From Spirochaetaceae bacterium (GTDB lineage: Bacteria; Spirochaetota; Spirochaetia; Treponematales; Treponemataceae), in contig JAFNZQ010000113.1 in NCBI GenBank assembly GCA_017382775.1, positions 1 to 13,372 on the forward strand: 13,372 nt of DNA. Direction: 5' to 3'. The notes beneath the pieces are model-generated. The model worked only from the letters and a program-made list of their open reading frames with translations. It was not told the origin of the DNA and did no database searches. Shown one piece after another: positions 13,331 through 13,372 of this stretch (positions are counted from its first letter, which is position 1; each line of letters starts with the position of its first letter). The translations under genes and the position numbers were made by a program.

Positions 13331-13372
13331 GATATAATTTAAAAGCAACAAACTAAATCAAGGAGAAAGAAA
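13331..13372 (+). promoter_or_regulatory. Promoter and ribosome site for a plus-strand gene beyond the window
   Basis: TATAAT at 13333-13338 is preceded by TGA (extended -10). The -35 region (around 13310-13315, TAGAAA) is poor. AAGGAG lies at 13360-13365 and AAAGAAA runs to the window end, the right distance for a start codon at about 13373. This gene would be divergent from manA. Confidence 0.55.

Noticed and set aside
13308..13332. AGGT-7-ACCT inverted repeat near the right-edge promoter
   Set aside because: Only four pairs per arm, expected by chance in this much sequence.
1..13372. CRISPR array, tRNA, rRNA, insertion sequence or prophage genes
   Set aside because: I saw no regularly spaced repeats, no cloverleaf or rRNA-like stretches, and no transposase or integrase motifs.

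Overview
The window reads as a bacterial chromosome segment. I lean towards a Treponema-like spirochaete or another low-to-mid G+C anaerobe. The reasons are strong TTGACA/TATAAT-type promoters, AGGAGG-type ribosome sites, a spirochaete-like lipoprotein leader on the sugar-binding protein, and a GC-rich intergenic element of a kind I associate with Treponema genomes. This assignment is by impression only, with low-to-moderate confidence.

Layout. (1) Positions 1-2062, minus strand: the first 687 codons of a large Upf1/Dna2-like superfamily 1 helicase whose 3' end lies outside the window. It is much more A+T-rich than everything to its right. (2) 2109-4957, minus strand: a tight three-gene operon of a DUF5058-like membrane protein, a second multi-span membrane protein and a membrane-anchored M20 metallopeptidase. 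It is driven by a clear promoter at 4990-5018. (3) 4958-5296: an intergenic region with divergent promoters flanking a GC-rich, hairpin-forming element. (4) 5297-5944, plus strand: an orphan secreted protein behind a perfect consensus promoter. (5) 6140-10781, plus strand: a ribose/fructose-type sugar ABC transporter (double-NBD ATPase, permease, lipoprotein binding protein) followed by a PfkB fructokinase-like kinase. Two tandem promoters and a 21-bp operator-like palindrome precede it. (6) 10795-13164, minus strand and convergent: manA (mannose-6-phosphate isomerase) then an FGGY kinase closest to sedoheptulokinases. (7) The right edge carries a promoter and ribosome site for a plus-strand gene that starts just beyond the window.

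The genes of (5) and (6) form a coherent sugar-use module. A free sugar is imported by the ABC system, which does not phosphorylate its cargo. It is then phosphorylated by the PfkB or FGGY kinase, and ManA links fructose-6-phosphate with mannose-6-phosphate. The sugar itself cannot be read from the sequence; fructose or another ketose is my best inference. Nothing here is clearly a new system. The less ordinary parts are the M20/DUF5058 operon, the SHPK-like kinase paired with ManA, the operator palindrome, the hairpins around the binding-protein gene, and the foreign-looking helicase.
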